From positions 1 through 49,661 of the forward strand of contig CAJKBW010000008.1 in the NCBI GenBank assembly GCA_905198295.1: 49,661 nt of DNA, written 5' to 3'. This DNA is from an uncultured Oscillospiraceae bacterium (GTDB lineage Bacteria > Bacillota > Clostridia > Oscillospirales > Acutalibacteraceae). Made by a program: the position numbers and the translations under genes. Positions 1 to 7,386 of this stretch are shown piece after piece. The notes under the pieces are model-generated. The model saw only the letters and a program-made list of their open reading frames with translations, did not search any database and had not been told where the DNA came from. How positions within the stretch are numbered: the stretch's first letter is position 1; the number at the start of each line of letters is the position of its first letter.

Positions 1-575
1 TTTTCGTAGGAAATCGGATAAAACGCCTGTGGTTCATCCGCTATTTCGGTGCGCGCGGTATAGATGCTGCTGAGTACCTGCTCCTGCTCATACACGAAGC
101 CGCCCGCCTGACTATGGGGCAGGCCGGAGGCAAACGCGGTGCAGGCGGCGAGTATCTCAGCAAGATCGCGCACCTGGGTGGTGGACAATGCCGGCAGCTG
201 CGCGGCACGTTTCTGCATGGCGGGATCGGGGATTTCGGTGATGGTGTCGAGCGGGTCGCCCATAATCACCGGGCCGGCCACAATGCTGCCGACCATTTCG
301 CCGGTGTCGTCCGAGACCGGCGACGCGGCGAATACCAGGCCGAGCGGGCAGTAATAGATATATTTGCCGTTCCAGCGGAAGGCCTCGCTGCTGCCATACA
401 GGTGGGAAGGGATGTCCTGACAGCGCGGACAAGTACATCCGGCGCAGAAGCGTTCTTCCGGAACGGCGGACAGGACGGACTGCGCGGCCGTGTCCAGCAG
501 GGCGCAGGGAATGCCGCATAAGCGGCTCAGGTGCGCGGTATAGTTTTCGCAGCGATTGCGCAGCGCTTCCATCAT
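1..575 (-). CDS. PocR-domain sensory protein, 3' part missing (left edge)
   Basis: The frame is open from an ATG at 575 to the left edge, giving about 191 residues. A tandem ATG at 572 is possible; the ribosome site GAAAGGACGG lies just upstream. The protein has a Cys-rich stretch (FCAGCTCPRC) followed by YYCPLGLVFAASPV and GEMVGSIVAGPVIMG. This is the layout of PocR ligand-sensing domains (a conserved Cys before GL, then G-x-x-x-G-x-hydrophobic). PocR domains usually sit in front of an AraC-type DNA-binding domain or a histidine kinase; which one applies here lies outside the window. It is transcribed away from a RACo-like activator gene, an arrangement that suggests a regulator or sensor of corrinoid or C1 metabolism. 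Its -10 is probably the extended TGCTATGAT at about 634-642. The domain call is fairly sure; the output domain is unknown. Confidence 0.72.
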   Translation of the reverse strand, partial: MMEALRNRCENYTAHLSRLCGIPCALLDTAAQSVLSAVPEERFCAGCTCPRCQDIPSHLYGSSEAFRWNGKYIYYCPLGLVFAASPVSDDTGEMVGSIVAGPVIMGDPLDTITEIPDPAMQKRAAQLPALSTTQVRDLAEILAACTAFASGLPHSQAGGFVYEQEQVLSSIYTARTEIADEPQAFYPISYE

Positions 576-643
576 CGCGGTTCGCCGTCCTTTCTCTGCC
601 CGGTGCAGGACGAAATGCCAAAATTCCGAAAATAATCATAGCA

Positions 644-663
644 TAGCGCTGCAAAACGCGCTA
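644..663. repeat. Inverted repeat between divergent genes, operator candidate
   Basis: TAGCGC (644-649) and GCGCTA (658-663) form a perfect 6-bp inverted repeat around an 8-base A-rich centre. It lies in the 130-bp gap between the divergent PocR and RACo-like genes. It overlaps the region where a rightward -10 (TACAAT, 662-667) would sit, so a regulator bound here could control both genes. This is inference from position and symmetry only. Confidence 0.35.
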
Positions 664-707
664 CAATAAAATAAATCAAGTCTGCGGAAGAAAGGATGAG
701 TCCTTCC

Positions 708-2309
708 ATGATACACTTGACGATTGTCCGCGGGGACAACACGACTCTTTTAGAATATCCCGAGCCGGTGCTGTTGTCAACCGTTTTTGCGGAACGCGGC
801 CTGCTGGTGGAAATGCCGTGCGGGGGAAAACAGCGCTGCCTGAAATGCCGTGTGCAGGCACAGGGGACACTGTCGCCGCTGACCGACCGGGAACGGGAGC
901 ACCTGACCGCGCAGGAGATTGCAGCGGGCTGGCGCTATGCCTGTATGACCACCGCGCTGGGCGATGCGGTGATCCGGCTGCCGGAACGCGCGCGGGATGC
1001 CGACCGGATCGTAACCGGCGGCCGGGAGGTGGAGGTTACGCTGCAGCCGTGGGGAAAACGCTTCGGCGCGGCGGTGGATATCGGCACCACGACACTCGCG
1101 ATGTATCTTTATGACCTGGCTTCGGGCGAACAGCTGAGTACGGCCGCCCGCCGCAACCCGCAGGCGGTGTATGGGGCGGACGTGATCTCCCGGCTGGAGA
1201 AATCACTCGGCGGCGAGCGGCAGGGGCTGGCGGACTGCATCCGGCGGGCGCTTGCCGAAATGCTTGCCGAATGCTGCGCGGGACGGGGAATGACGACTGA
1301 ACAGGTAGACAGTCTGGTGATTACCGGCAACACGGCGATGCTGTATCTGCTCTGTGCGCAGGATCCGTCCTCCATCACCGCCGCGCCGTTTGCACAGGAC
1401 CGGTTTTTCGGGGAATTCCTCGATGCTTCCGCCTTTGGCCTGCCGATGGCGCCCGGCGCGCAGGTGTACCTCACCCGGAGCATTTCGGCCTATGTCGGCG
1501 GGGATATCACCACCGCGCTGCTGTCGGCCGGGCTGTACGGCGGCGCGCTCGCAGCGGATCGCCCGCCGCGGCTGCTGGTGGATATCGGGACGAACGGCGA
1601 GATGGCGCTTGCTGCCGGCGGCCGCCTGCTGTGCTGTTCAACGGCGGCAGGACCGGCGTTTGAAGGGGCGGGCATTTATCAGGGCATGAACGCGCACAAC
1701 GGTGCGGTCAGCCGGGTGGCGCTGCGCGGGGACACCATGGTGTGCGAGGTGATCGGTGGCGGTGCGGCGAAAGGTATCTGCGGCTCCGGTATTCTCGATG
1801 CAGTCGCCGTGCTGCTCGATGCCGGTGTGGTGGATGAGACCGGCCTGTTCAATGAAGAGGGGCATGCGTTTAAAGCGGCGATGACCGAGGTGGATGGCCT
1901 CCTGGCCTTCCGTCTGCCGGGGACACAGGTGCTTGTCACCCAGAAAGATATCCGCGCCGTGCAGCTGGCGAAATCCGCTATCTGTGCCGGTATGACCACC
2001 CTGCTCGCGGAAGCGGAAATTCCGGCCGAAGAGGTGAGTGAGCTGCTGATTGCCGGCGGTTTCGGCAGTTTTGTGCGCGTTGCGTCCGCGGCGCGTATCG
2101 GACTGATCCCGAAGGCACTGGCGGGATGTGCGCGGGCCATCGGCAACGCGGCCGGTGCCGGTGCCGGTGCGGTGCTGCTCAGCGACCCGCTGCGCCTCGC
2201 CTCGGAGCGCCTTGCGGCGGGAGCTGAAACGGTGGAGCTCGCTGCCGACCCGCGGTTTATGGAAGCTTATGTGGATGGAATGCTGTTCCCCGAACGGGAC
2301 AGCTTTTGA
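708..2309 (+). CDS. RACo-like corrinoid activation protein (2Fe-2S + ASKHA domain)
   Basis: This 533-residue protein belongs to the reductive activators of corrinoid proteins (RACo/RamA-like, DUF4445). These use ATP to return Co(II) corrinoid to the active Co(I) state. The N-terminal plant-type 2Fe-2S ferredoxin domain shows Cys38-x5-Cys44-x2-Cys47 and Cys79. The ASKHA ATPase part shows the phosphate loops AAVDIGTTTLAMYLYD (about residue 125) and LLVDIGTNGEMALA (about 288), then glycine-rich segments GICGSGILDAV and IAGGFGSFV. I chose the ATG at 708 because AAAGGATGAG (691-700) is well spaced for it, whereas an ATG at 696 lies inside that ribosome site. No methyltransferase or corrinoid protein is adjacent, which is unusual; its partner must be elsewhere or beyond the left edge. 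DUF3795 follows 12 bp downstream. Confidence 0.85.
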   Translation: MIHLTIVRGDNTTLLEYPEPVLLSTVFAERGLLVEMPCGGKQRCLKCRVQAQGTLSPLTDREREHLTAQEIAAGWRYACMTTALGDAVIRLPERARDADRIVTGGREVEVTLQPWGKRFGAAVDIGTTTLAMYLYDLASGEQLSTAARRNPQAVYGADVISRLEKSLGGERQGLADCIRRALAEMLAECCAGRGMTTEQVDSLVITGNTAMLYLLCAQDPSSITAAPFAQDRFFGEFLDASAFGLPMAPGAQVYLTRSISAYVGGDITTALLSAGLYGGALAADRPPRLLVDIGTNGEMALAAGGRLLCCSTAAGPAFEGAGIYQGMNAHNGAVSRVALRGDTMVCEVIGGGAAKGICGSGILDAVAVLLDAGVVDETGLFNEEGHAFKAAMTEVDGLLAFRLPGTQVLVTQKDIRAVQLAKSAICAGMTTLLAEAEIPAEEVSELLIAGGFGSFVRVASAARIGLIPKALAGCARAIGNAAGAGAGAVLLSDPLRLASERLAAGAETVELAADPRFMEAYVDGMLFPERDSF

Positions 2310-2321
2310 GCGGAGGAGCCG

Positions 2322-2876
2322 ATGAAGGATTATCGCCGTGCCTGGCCGCTGTTTTCGCTGTGCGGGCTTAACTGCGGCCTGTGTCCGATGCACCAGAGAG
2401 AAAACGGCTGCCCCGGATGCGGGGGCGGGGATGGACATCAGTCCTGCCCGGTTATCCGCTGCAGCCGGGAACATGACGCGGGGGACTATTGCTTTCTCTG
2501 TGCCGAATTTCCGTGCGGGAGGTATGCCGAACCGGCGGAAGAGACTTCGTTCATTCCCTATCGGAACCGGCGGCGGGATCTGGAGACGGTGCGTACCGGC
2601 GGGACCGAGGCGTATCGGCTGCAGCTGGAGGAAAAAATGGCTCTTTTGCGGCAGCTGCTGGAGCGATATAACGATGGCCGCCGCAAGAGCCTGTTCTGCA
2701 CCGCGGTCAATCTGCTTGCCCTGGAGGATATCCGGCAGGTTCTCCGGGAACTGGAAGCCGGCGTCCGGCCGGAACAGCCGCTCAGAGAGCGGGCGGAGAC
2801 TGCCGCACGCCGGCTGACGGAAATGGCCGCGCAGCGCGGTGTGGAGCTCAGACGCTGCCGCTCCCGTACGGATTGA
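2322..2876 (+). CDS. DUF3795-type cysteine-rich protein
   Basis: A 184-residue protein starting 12 bp after the RACo-like gene with ribosome site GGAGGAG. The first 70 residues hold many cysteines in paired motifs (CGLNCGLC, GCPGCGGG, CFLCAEFPC), the signature of DUF3795 and presumably metal- or cluster-binding. The rest is helical and charged, without membrane segments. DUF3795 proteins are uncharacterised and often lie near C1 or corrinoid methyl-transfer genes, so an accessory role with the preceding activator is plausible but not shown. Its last codons contain the -35 box of the xpt promoter. Confidence 0.75.
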   Translation: MKDYRRAWPLFSLCGLNCGLCPMHQRENGCPGCGGGDGHQSCPVIRCSREHDAGDYCFLCAEFPCGRYAEPAEETSFIPYRNRRRDLETVRTGGTEAYRLQLEEKMALLRQLLERYNDGRRKSLFCTAVNLLALEDIRQVLRELEAGVRPEQPLRERAETAARRLTEMAAQRGVELRRCRSRTD

Positions 2877-2901
2877 CGATATCCCGTCCGGCTGGTATAA
2901 T
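2873..2901 (+). promoter_or_regulatory. Strong sigma-A promoter for xpt
   Basis: TTGACG (2873-2878), a 17-bp spacer ending in TGG, and TATAAT (2896-2901). The match to consensus is near-perfect and includes the extended -10. It overlaps the stop codon of the DUF3795 gene, so xpt is uncoupled from the upstream operon. Transcription should start near 2908. Confidence 0.85.
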
Positions 2902-2912
2902 GAATTCCGGCG

Positions 2913-2951
2913 GCACCCGCAGCTTCGGTATGACCGGCGCGGGTGCTTTTT
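2913..2951 (+). terminator. Promoter-proximal intrinsic terminator in the xpt leader
   Basis: GCACCCGC (2913-2920) pairs with GCGGGTGC (2939-2946) and is followed by TTTTT (2947-2951). The loop contains a further CGGT-ATG-ACCG stem. The hairpin begins only about 5 nt after the predicted transcription start and about 40 nt before the xpt start codon. It could not serve the upstream gene without also cutting off xpt, so it is probably an attenuator. I do not see the conserved core of the guanine riboswitch that often precedes xpt. Confidence 0.6.
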
Positions 2952-2988
2952 GCGCGGGCGATTTGTCCGGGAAGGATGGTTATGGTAT

Positions 2989-3564
2989 ATGGAGCAGCTT
3001 AAGCAGAGGATTCTGCAGGACGGCCGGCTCCGGGATGGGGATGTCCTCAAGGTGGACAGCTTTTTGAACCACCAGATGGATATCCGTTTGCTGGAGGCGG
3101 TAGGGGAGGAATTCGCCCGCCGGTTTTCCGGTGTGCCGGTCACGAAAATCCTGACCATCGAGGCGTCGGGCATCGCCGTTGCCGCGATGGCTTCGCGGGC
3201 GTTCGGCTATGTGCCGGTGGTGTTCGCCAAAAAGACCGCTTCGCGCAATCTGGACGGCGATCTTCTGCATGCGCAGGTGCGTTCGTTCACCAAGGGGAAA
3301 ACCTATGATGTGCAGGTGTCCCGGCGTTATCTCGGTCCGGAGGATACCGTGCTGGTGCTGGACGATTTTCTCGCCTGCGGGCAGGCACTGCTGGGACTGG
3401 CGTCTATTGTGCGGCAGTCGGGCGCACGGCTGGCCGGCTGCGGCGTCGTGATCGAAAAGGGCTTTCAGGAGGGCGGCCGTCTGCTCCGGGAGCAGGGGAT
3501 CCGTCTGGAATCGCTGGCGATCCTCTCGTCTGTTGAGGGTGGCCGCATTGTCTTTGCAGAATAA
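2989..3564 (+). CDS. xpt: Xanthine phosphoribosyltransferase
   Basis: This 191-residue enzyme, the usual Xpt length, salvages xanthine by joining it to PRPP to give XMP in the cytoplasm. The PRPP-binding motif is VLVLDDFLACGQA (about residues 121-133). The N-terminus MEQLKQRIL and the segment LKVDSFLNHQMD are typical of Xpt. The upstream in-frame codons are rejected: the ATG at 2989 has ribosome site GAAGGATGG at 2971-2979, and anything earlier would lie inside the promoter and leader. Regulation is probably through the strong promoter at 2873-2901 and the leader terminator. Confidence 0.92.
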   Translation: MEQLKQRILQDGRLRDGDVLKVDSFLNHQMDIRLLEAVGEEFARRFSGVPVTKILTIEASGIAVAAMASRAFGYVPVVFAKKTASRNLDGDLLHAQVRSFTKGKTYDVQVSRRYLGPEDTVLVLDDFLACGQALLGLASIVRQSGARLAGCGVVIEKGFQEGGRLLREQGIRLESLAILSSVEGGRIVFAE

Positions 3565-3582
3565 CAGCGGGGAGGGATTGCT

Positions 3583-4545
3583 ATGGCAGCTAACCGCCGC
3601 CGTCACAGAAAGAAGAGTGAGCGGGCTGTTTTTTGGACGGCTGTTGTCGCCATAAGCCTGGTCGCGGCTTTTTGTGTGCTGGTGACCATCAGCGAACAGC
3701 TTGAAAAGCCGTTTCTCCCCACTTGGGAGGAAATTTATCAGAAGGTGGGCTTCGCCGAGCCGGAACCACTGTCCACCGAACTCGCGGTGCATGTCATCGA
3801 TGTGGGCAATGCAGATGCGATTCTGCTGCGCAGCGGATCCGCGAATATGCTCATCGATGCCGGGGAAAACAGCGACGGCGATGTGGTGGTGGACTATCTG
3901 CGTGGGCAGGGCGTGTCGAAACTCGATCTGGTGATTGCGACCCATGCCGATGCGGATCACATCGGCGGCATGGATACGGTGATCCGGGAGATAGAAGTCG
4001 GCGAGTACGTGATGTCAACGATGCCGGAAGGGTATACGCCCACCACAAAAACCTATACCGACGTGCTCGAAGCGCTGCTCGACCGGCAGGTCAGGGTGAC
4101 CGAGGCGAAGCCCGGTCTGACCTTTGCACTCGGTGAGGCACAGGTGGATATCCTCGGTCCAGTCGGGGAATACACGGAGAATAATAACCAGTCGGTGGTC
4201 TGTAAGGTCACCTTCGGCGCCCGGCGGTTTCTGTTTATGGGTGATGCGGAGAAGGAAGCAGAGGACGCGCTGCTCGCGGCGCATACGGACCTGCGTGCCG
4301 ATTTTGTCAAGCTCGGGCATCATGGCAGCCATTCATCCTCACAGGAAAAATTTCTGCGGCAGGTGGCGCCGGAATATGCCGTAATCACCTGCGGGGCGGG
4401 CAACAGCTATGGCCATCCGCACCCGGAAACGCTTGTTACCCTGAAAAATTTGGGCATTTCCGGTTATCGCTGCGATGAAGACGGCACGATTGTGGTGACC
4501 ACCGACGGCAGCACGATGGATATCCGTACGCAGAAGGCGGCATAA
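3583..4545 (+). CDS. Membrane-anchored ComEC-like metallo-beta-lactamase-fold hydrolase
   Basis: A 320-residue protein with one N-terminal membrane segment (about residues 14-36, after a Lys/Arg-rich start) and an extracellular metallo-beta-lactamase fold resembling the C-terminal domain of ComEC. The metal site is THADADHIGG (about 120), the HxDxDH variant usual in ComEC-type proteins. LGHHGSHSSS (about 246) and GHPHPET (about 277) follow. ComEC-type domains are thought to degrade one strand of incoming DNA. Free-standing versions like this are of unknown substrate, and the ComEC channel domain is absent. The DUF3006 gene follows at 17 bp, a pairing common in clostridia. Confidence 0.85.
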   Translation: MAANRRRHRKKSERAVFWTAVVAISLVAAFCVLVTISEQLEKPFLPTWEEIYQKVGFAEPEPLSTELAVHVIDVGNADAILLRSGSANMLIDAGENSDGDVVVDYLRGQGVSKLDLVIATHADADHIGGMDTVIREIEVGEYVMSTMPEGYTPTTKTYTDVLEALLDRQVRVTEAKPGLTFALGEAQVDILGPVGEYTENNNQSVVCKVTFGARRFLFMGDAEKEAEDALLAAHTDLRADFVKLGHHGSHSSSQEKFLRQVAPEYAVITCGAGNSYGHPHPETLVTLKNLGISGYRCDEDGTIVVTTDGSTMDIRTQKAA

Positions 4546-4562
4546 AGAAAGGATGAGCGCTT

Positions 4563-4778
4563 ATGTTCTGGACGATTGACCGTTTTGAGGAGGATTTCGC
4601 CGTACTCATGGACGATAACGGCGTATGCCGGAGTGTGCCGCGTGACCGGCTGCCGGAGCAGGTACGGCAGGGGGATGTGCTGACCGAAAAAGCTGGCGGA
4701 TATCAGCCGGATACCCGGGAGACGGAAAGACGGCGCAAGCGCAACGAGCGTCTGCAGCAGCTGCTTCGCCGCGAATAA
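4563..4778 (+). CDS. DUF3006 family small protein
   Basis: A 71-residue protein beginning MFWTIDRFEEDFAVLMDDNG, the DUF3006 pattern, ending in an Arg-rich helix. Ribosome site AAAGGATGAG is upstream. It is the second gene of a pair with the ComEC-like hydrolase and is followed by a strong terminator. Its biochemical function is unknown; constant pairing with MBL-fold proteins suggests a partner or regulator role. Confidence 0.8.
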   Translation: MFWTIDRFEEDFAVLMDDNGVCRSVPRDRLPEQVRQGDVLTEKAGGYQPDTRETERRRKRNERLQQLLRRE

Positions 4779-4783
4779 AAAGC

Positions 4784-4822
4784 GAAAACAGCGGCAAAAG
4801 CTGATCTTTTGCCGCTGTTTTT
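4784..4822 (+). terminator. Intrinsic terminator after the DUF3006 gene
   Basis: A 17-bp stem, GAAAACAGCGGCAAAAG with CTTTTGCCGCTGTTTTT, around a 5-base loop, ending in a T run. It closes the MBL-DUF3006 operon 5 bp after the stop codon. The flanking A run lets it also work for the convergent small gene at 4901-5086. Confidence 0.85.
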
Positions 4823-4900
4823 CGAAAAAACGTCTGCGAACCGCCGGGCAAGGTCCGCCGCTTTGAGGTTTGCGATACGCCCGGTCCATACCAAAACGAT

Positions 4901-5086
4901 TTACGAATGCCGCCGAAGGTATTCCACATAATGCCGAATGTCTTCTTCCGAGCGGAACGCGTCCTGATGCGCGTTGACCTGCTCCTGCACCTCTTCCGGC
5001 ATAGTCAGCAGCGGGTCGTCGTGCCAGGTATAGCCGCCGTCGAGATAGGCAAAGCCCTGTGTCTGCCAGATGGAGTTGTCGGTCAT
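4901..5086 (-). CDS. Small acidic hypothetical protein
   Basis: A 61-residue ORF with an ATG at 5086 behind AAGGCGGTGA, a fair ribosome site. The sequence is acidic and Gln/His-rich (for example AYLDGGYTWHDDPLLTMPE), ends in a predicted helix (EEDIRHYVEYLRRHS), and has no signal peptide or membrane segment. I do not recognise the family. It reads as real coding sequence from its composition and ribosome site, and it shares the downstream terminator with the DUF3006 gene. Confidence 0.55.
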   Translation of the reverse strand: MTDNSIWQTQGFAYLDGGYTWHDDPLLTMPEEVQEQVNAHQDAFRSEEDIRHYVEYLRRHS

Positions 5087-5111
5087 CGCCGGTCACCGCC
5101 TTTTTTGTTTT

Positions 5112-5131
5112 GGGAAAACGTCGGTTTTCCC
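5112..5131. repeat. Perfect 8-bp inverted repeat upstream of the small gene
   Basis: GGGAAAAC (5112-5119), loop GTCG, GTTTTCCC (5124-5131). It lies in the leader of the minus-strand small gene starting at 5086. On the minus strand it is followed by an A-rich rather than T-rich run, so it is not a terminator for that gene; an operator or leader hairpin is possible. Confidence 0.3.
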
Positions 5132-5231
5132 GAAACTAGTGTTGCCGCTGCCGTGAAGAAAACGCGAGGGAAATCCTGACGCCGAAAAATGGAAAAAACA
5201 AAATTTGATCACCGGAGAACGGCGGGGCGTC

Positions 5232-5260
5232 TTGCTTTGCCGGGTGCAAAACGGTATAAT
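5232..5260 (+). promoter_or_regulatory. Sigma-A promoter for rlmD
   Basis: TTGCTT (5232-5237), 17-bp spacer, TATAAT (5255-5260). It lies about 90 bp upstream of the rlmD start and shows that the longer in-frame ORF beginning at 5189 cannot be the real start. Confidence 0.75.
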
Positions 5261-5350
5261 AAAACGATGGAAAGAGGCCGCAGGAATACCTGTTGGCTGT
5301 CAGTAAACAACCGTGCCGGATATAAGCGGCGCGCGAAAGGATGGCAGAAA

Positions 5351-6733
5351 ATGCCGCTTCAAAAAAATGAGATCATCCCGCTGACCATTACCGGCGTGAC
5401 AGCGGAGGGCAGTGGGGTCGGCCGCGCGGCAGCGGAGGACGGCGGCCCGGGCTTTGCGGTGTTTGTGCCGTTTACAGCGGTAGGCGATGTGATCGACTGC
5501 CGGCTCGTCAAACTGCAGAAAAATTTTGCCTATGGCCGTATCGAACAGCTTGTCACACCGTCTGCCGACCGGGACGAGGCGCGTGCGTCGTCCTGCCCGG
5601 CGTTCGGCCGCTGCGGCGGCTGTGTGTGGCGGCATGTGAGCTATGCGGCGGAACTGCGGTATAAGCAGCAGAAAGTGGCGGATGCGCTCGAACGTATCGG
5701 TGGAGTGCAGATACCGGTGCGGCCGATTCTCGGCTGCGATTCGCCCGACCGGTACCGCAATAAGGCGCAGTACCCGGTCGCTCCCGGCCCGTATCGGCCG
5801 CTGGTAGGGTTTTATGCACCGCGCAGTCACCGCATCATCGCGCAGCGGGACTGCCTGCTCCAGCCGGCGGAGTTTGCGGGCGCGGTGGCGGCGGTGGAGC
5901 GCTGGATGAAGCGCGCGAAGGCCACTGCGTATGACGAAACGACACGTACCGGCCTCGTGCGGCATGTGTATTTGCGTCAGGCGCAGGCCTCCGGGGAGCT
6001 GATGGTGTGTCTTGTGTGCACGTCGGGTAAGCTGCCGCAGCCGGCGGAGCTGGTCACACTGCTGCGTGAAGCGGTGCCCGGGCTTGCCTCGGTAATGGTA
6101 AATATCAATCGCGCGGATACCAATGTGGTGCTTGGAGAGCAGACCTTCGTGCTGTATGGCAGTCCCTCGATCACCGATACCCTGTGCGGGCTGCACTTTA
6201 GCCTGTCGCCGCAGTCGTTTTACCAGGTCAACCGGACGCAGGCGGAACGCCTGTATGCGCTGGCTGCGGAGGCTGCGGGTCTGACCGGGGAAGAGACGTT
6301 GCTCGACCTGTACTGCGGCACCGGCACCATCGGCCTGTCGATGGCCGATAAGGCCGGGCAGGTGATCGGGGTGGAAACGGTTGCCGCGGCAGTGGAGGAT
6401 GCCCGCCGCAACGCCGCGGATAACGGCATTGCCAATGCACAGTTTTTGTGTGCCGACGCCGGTGAGGTGAAGGCCTGGCTCGATGAGCGGGCGATCCGGC
6501 CGGATGTGGCGGTGATCGATCCGCCGCGTAAAGGATGCGCGCCCGAGGTGGTCGAGCAGATTGCGGCGCTGGAACCGGACCGCGTGGTGTATGTGTCCTG
6601 TGATCCGGCGACCCTGGCGCGGGATGTTAAGCACTTTGCGGAACATGGATATGCGCCGCAGTGGGCCGCGCCGGTGGATATGTTTCCCGGTACCGCACAT
6701 GTGGAGTGCGTAGTGCTGCTGCTGAAAACATAA
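5351..6733 (+). CDS. rlmD: 23S rRNA (uracil-C5)-methyltransferase, RlmD/RumA family
   Basis: A 460-residue SAM-dependent m5U methyltransferase. An N-terminal TRAM/OB domain (about 1-60) is followed by an iron-sulfur site CPAFGRCGGC (about 80) with a fourth Cys in QRDCLLQP. Then come the SAM motif DLYCGTGTIGLSMA (about 316), IDPPRKGC, and the catalytic cysteine in YVSCDPATLARD (about 417). The start is the ATG at 5351, with GAAAGGATGG 8-10 bp upstream and the promoter at 5232-5260. Firmicutes often carry several paralogues (RlmD, RlmCD, TrmFO-independent forms), so the exact target uridine is not certain. Confidence 0.9.
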   Translation: MPLQKNEIIPLTITGVTAEGSGVGRAAAEDGGPGFAVFVPFTAVGDVIDCRLVKLQKNFAYGRIEQLVTPSADRDEARASSCPAFGRCGGCVWRHVSYAAELRYKQQKVADALERIGGVQIPVRPILGCDSPDRYRNKAQYPVAPGPYRPLVGFYAPRSHRIIAQRDCLLQPAEFAGAVAAVERWMKRAKATAYDETTRTGLVRHVYLRQAQASGELMVCLVCTSGKLPQPAELVTLLREAVPGLASVMVNINRADTNVVLGEQTFVLYGSPSITDTLCGLHFSLSPQSFYQVNRTQAERLYALAAEAAGLTGEETLLDLYCGTGTIGLSMADKAGQVIGVETVAAAVEDARRNAADNGIANAQFLCADAGEVKAWLDERAIRPDVAVIDPPRKGCAPEVVEQIAALEPDRVVYVSCDPATLARDVKHFAEHGYAPQWAAPVDMFPGTAHVECVVLLLKT

Positions 6734-6759
6734 ATACAGAATATCCGGAGATGTGTACG

Positions 6760-7362
6760 ATGATAAAAATGGTGAAAGGCTGTCAGGTGCCATTTCCCGA
6801 AAAACTTCAGGAGCAATATGAGTTTCTCTCAGACAACTGTTTAATTGCAAATATAGGTGCGGATAAAATAGGGGAGGTAATGCGGCAATTTATACGGACT
6901 CATGAAGAACCGCTGTTTTTTATACTGGAGTTGCCAACAAACAAAGAGGACGAAGAAAAGTTGGCTTCCGACGGAATTCGTACGCTACATAAAGATGTCT
7001 ATTACATGGATGGATGCAGCTGTGAAAAGGCTGAAGATATGCTGTCGGCGTATGGAGAATTGCTCATTCACGACGGCCTGTGTCAGTTTGGCTTTGGCGG
7101 TCATATTTCACATGATGAGATTATGGCAGGAAAATATAACGTGGTTACGCTCTATAGCCGGACGGCAGATACATTGACCCCCATACTGGAGTCACATGGA
7201 TTGACCCGGGTTAATGGTCTGCTGACGGCATGGGATACATTTACCAGAGAGACGCCTGGCGAGTGTTTTAAATATGAAGCAGATGATGGTAGGGACGTGT
7301 ATTCAATCATAGAGGAGTTAAAAAGTCAAGGACTTTTCTTTGCCGAGCGGCGAAGGGATTAG
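6760..7362 (+). CDS. Hypothetical protein, AT-richer than neighbours
   Basis: A protein of about 200 residues. The ATG at 6760 is 9 bp after GGAG; an ATG at 6769 is also possible. Base use is visibly more AT-rich than the flanking genes, which suggests later acquisition. No signal peptide or membrane segment is seen. A conserved-looking C-terminal half reads FGFGGHISHDEIMAGKYNVV, then WDTF, then PGECFKYEADDGRDVYSIIEELK. I recall similar orphan proteins in Firmicutes but no function. A toxin-immunity-like role is conceivable from its scattered, AT-rich character, but nothing here shows it. It follows rlmD by 26 bp with no promoter I can see. Confidence 0.7.
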   Translation: MIKMVKGCQVPFPEKLQEQYEFLSDNCLIANIGADKIGEVMRQFIRTHEEPLFFILELPTNKEDEEKLASDGIRTLHKDVYYMDGCSCEKAEDMLSAYGELLIHDGLCQFGFGGHISHDEIMAGKYNVVTLYSRTADTLTPILESHGLTRVNGLLTAWDTFTRETPGECFKYEADDGRDVYSIIEELKSQGLFFAERRRD

Positions 7363-7386
7363 ACATACATAATTAGCGGAGGACAG

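Noticed and set aside
157..654. A 165-codon minus-strand frame at the left edge
   Set aside because: A different frame on the same strand has the PocR motifs and a good ribosome site. This one is Arg/Pro-rich and lacks both.
2902..2988. A guanine-type purine riboswitch ahead of xpt
   Set aside because: The space after the predicted start is too short, and the conserved purine-aptamer loops are not present.
1638..3173. A 511-codon minus-strand frame spanning the RACo-like, DUF3795 and xpt genes
   Set aside because: It crosses three supported plus-strand genes and a consensus promoter, and carries no recognisable domain.
5300..6850. A 516-codon minus-strand frame over rlmD
   Set aside because: Shadow of rlmD, whose methyltransferase motifs are on the plus strand.
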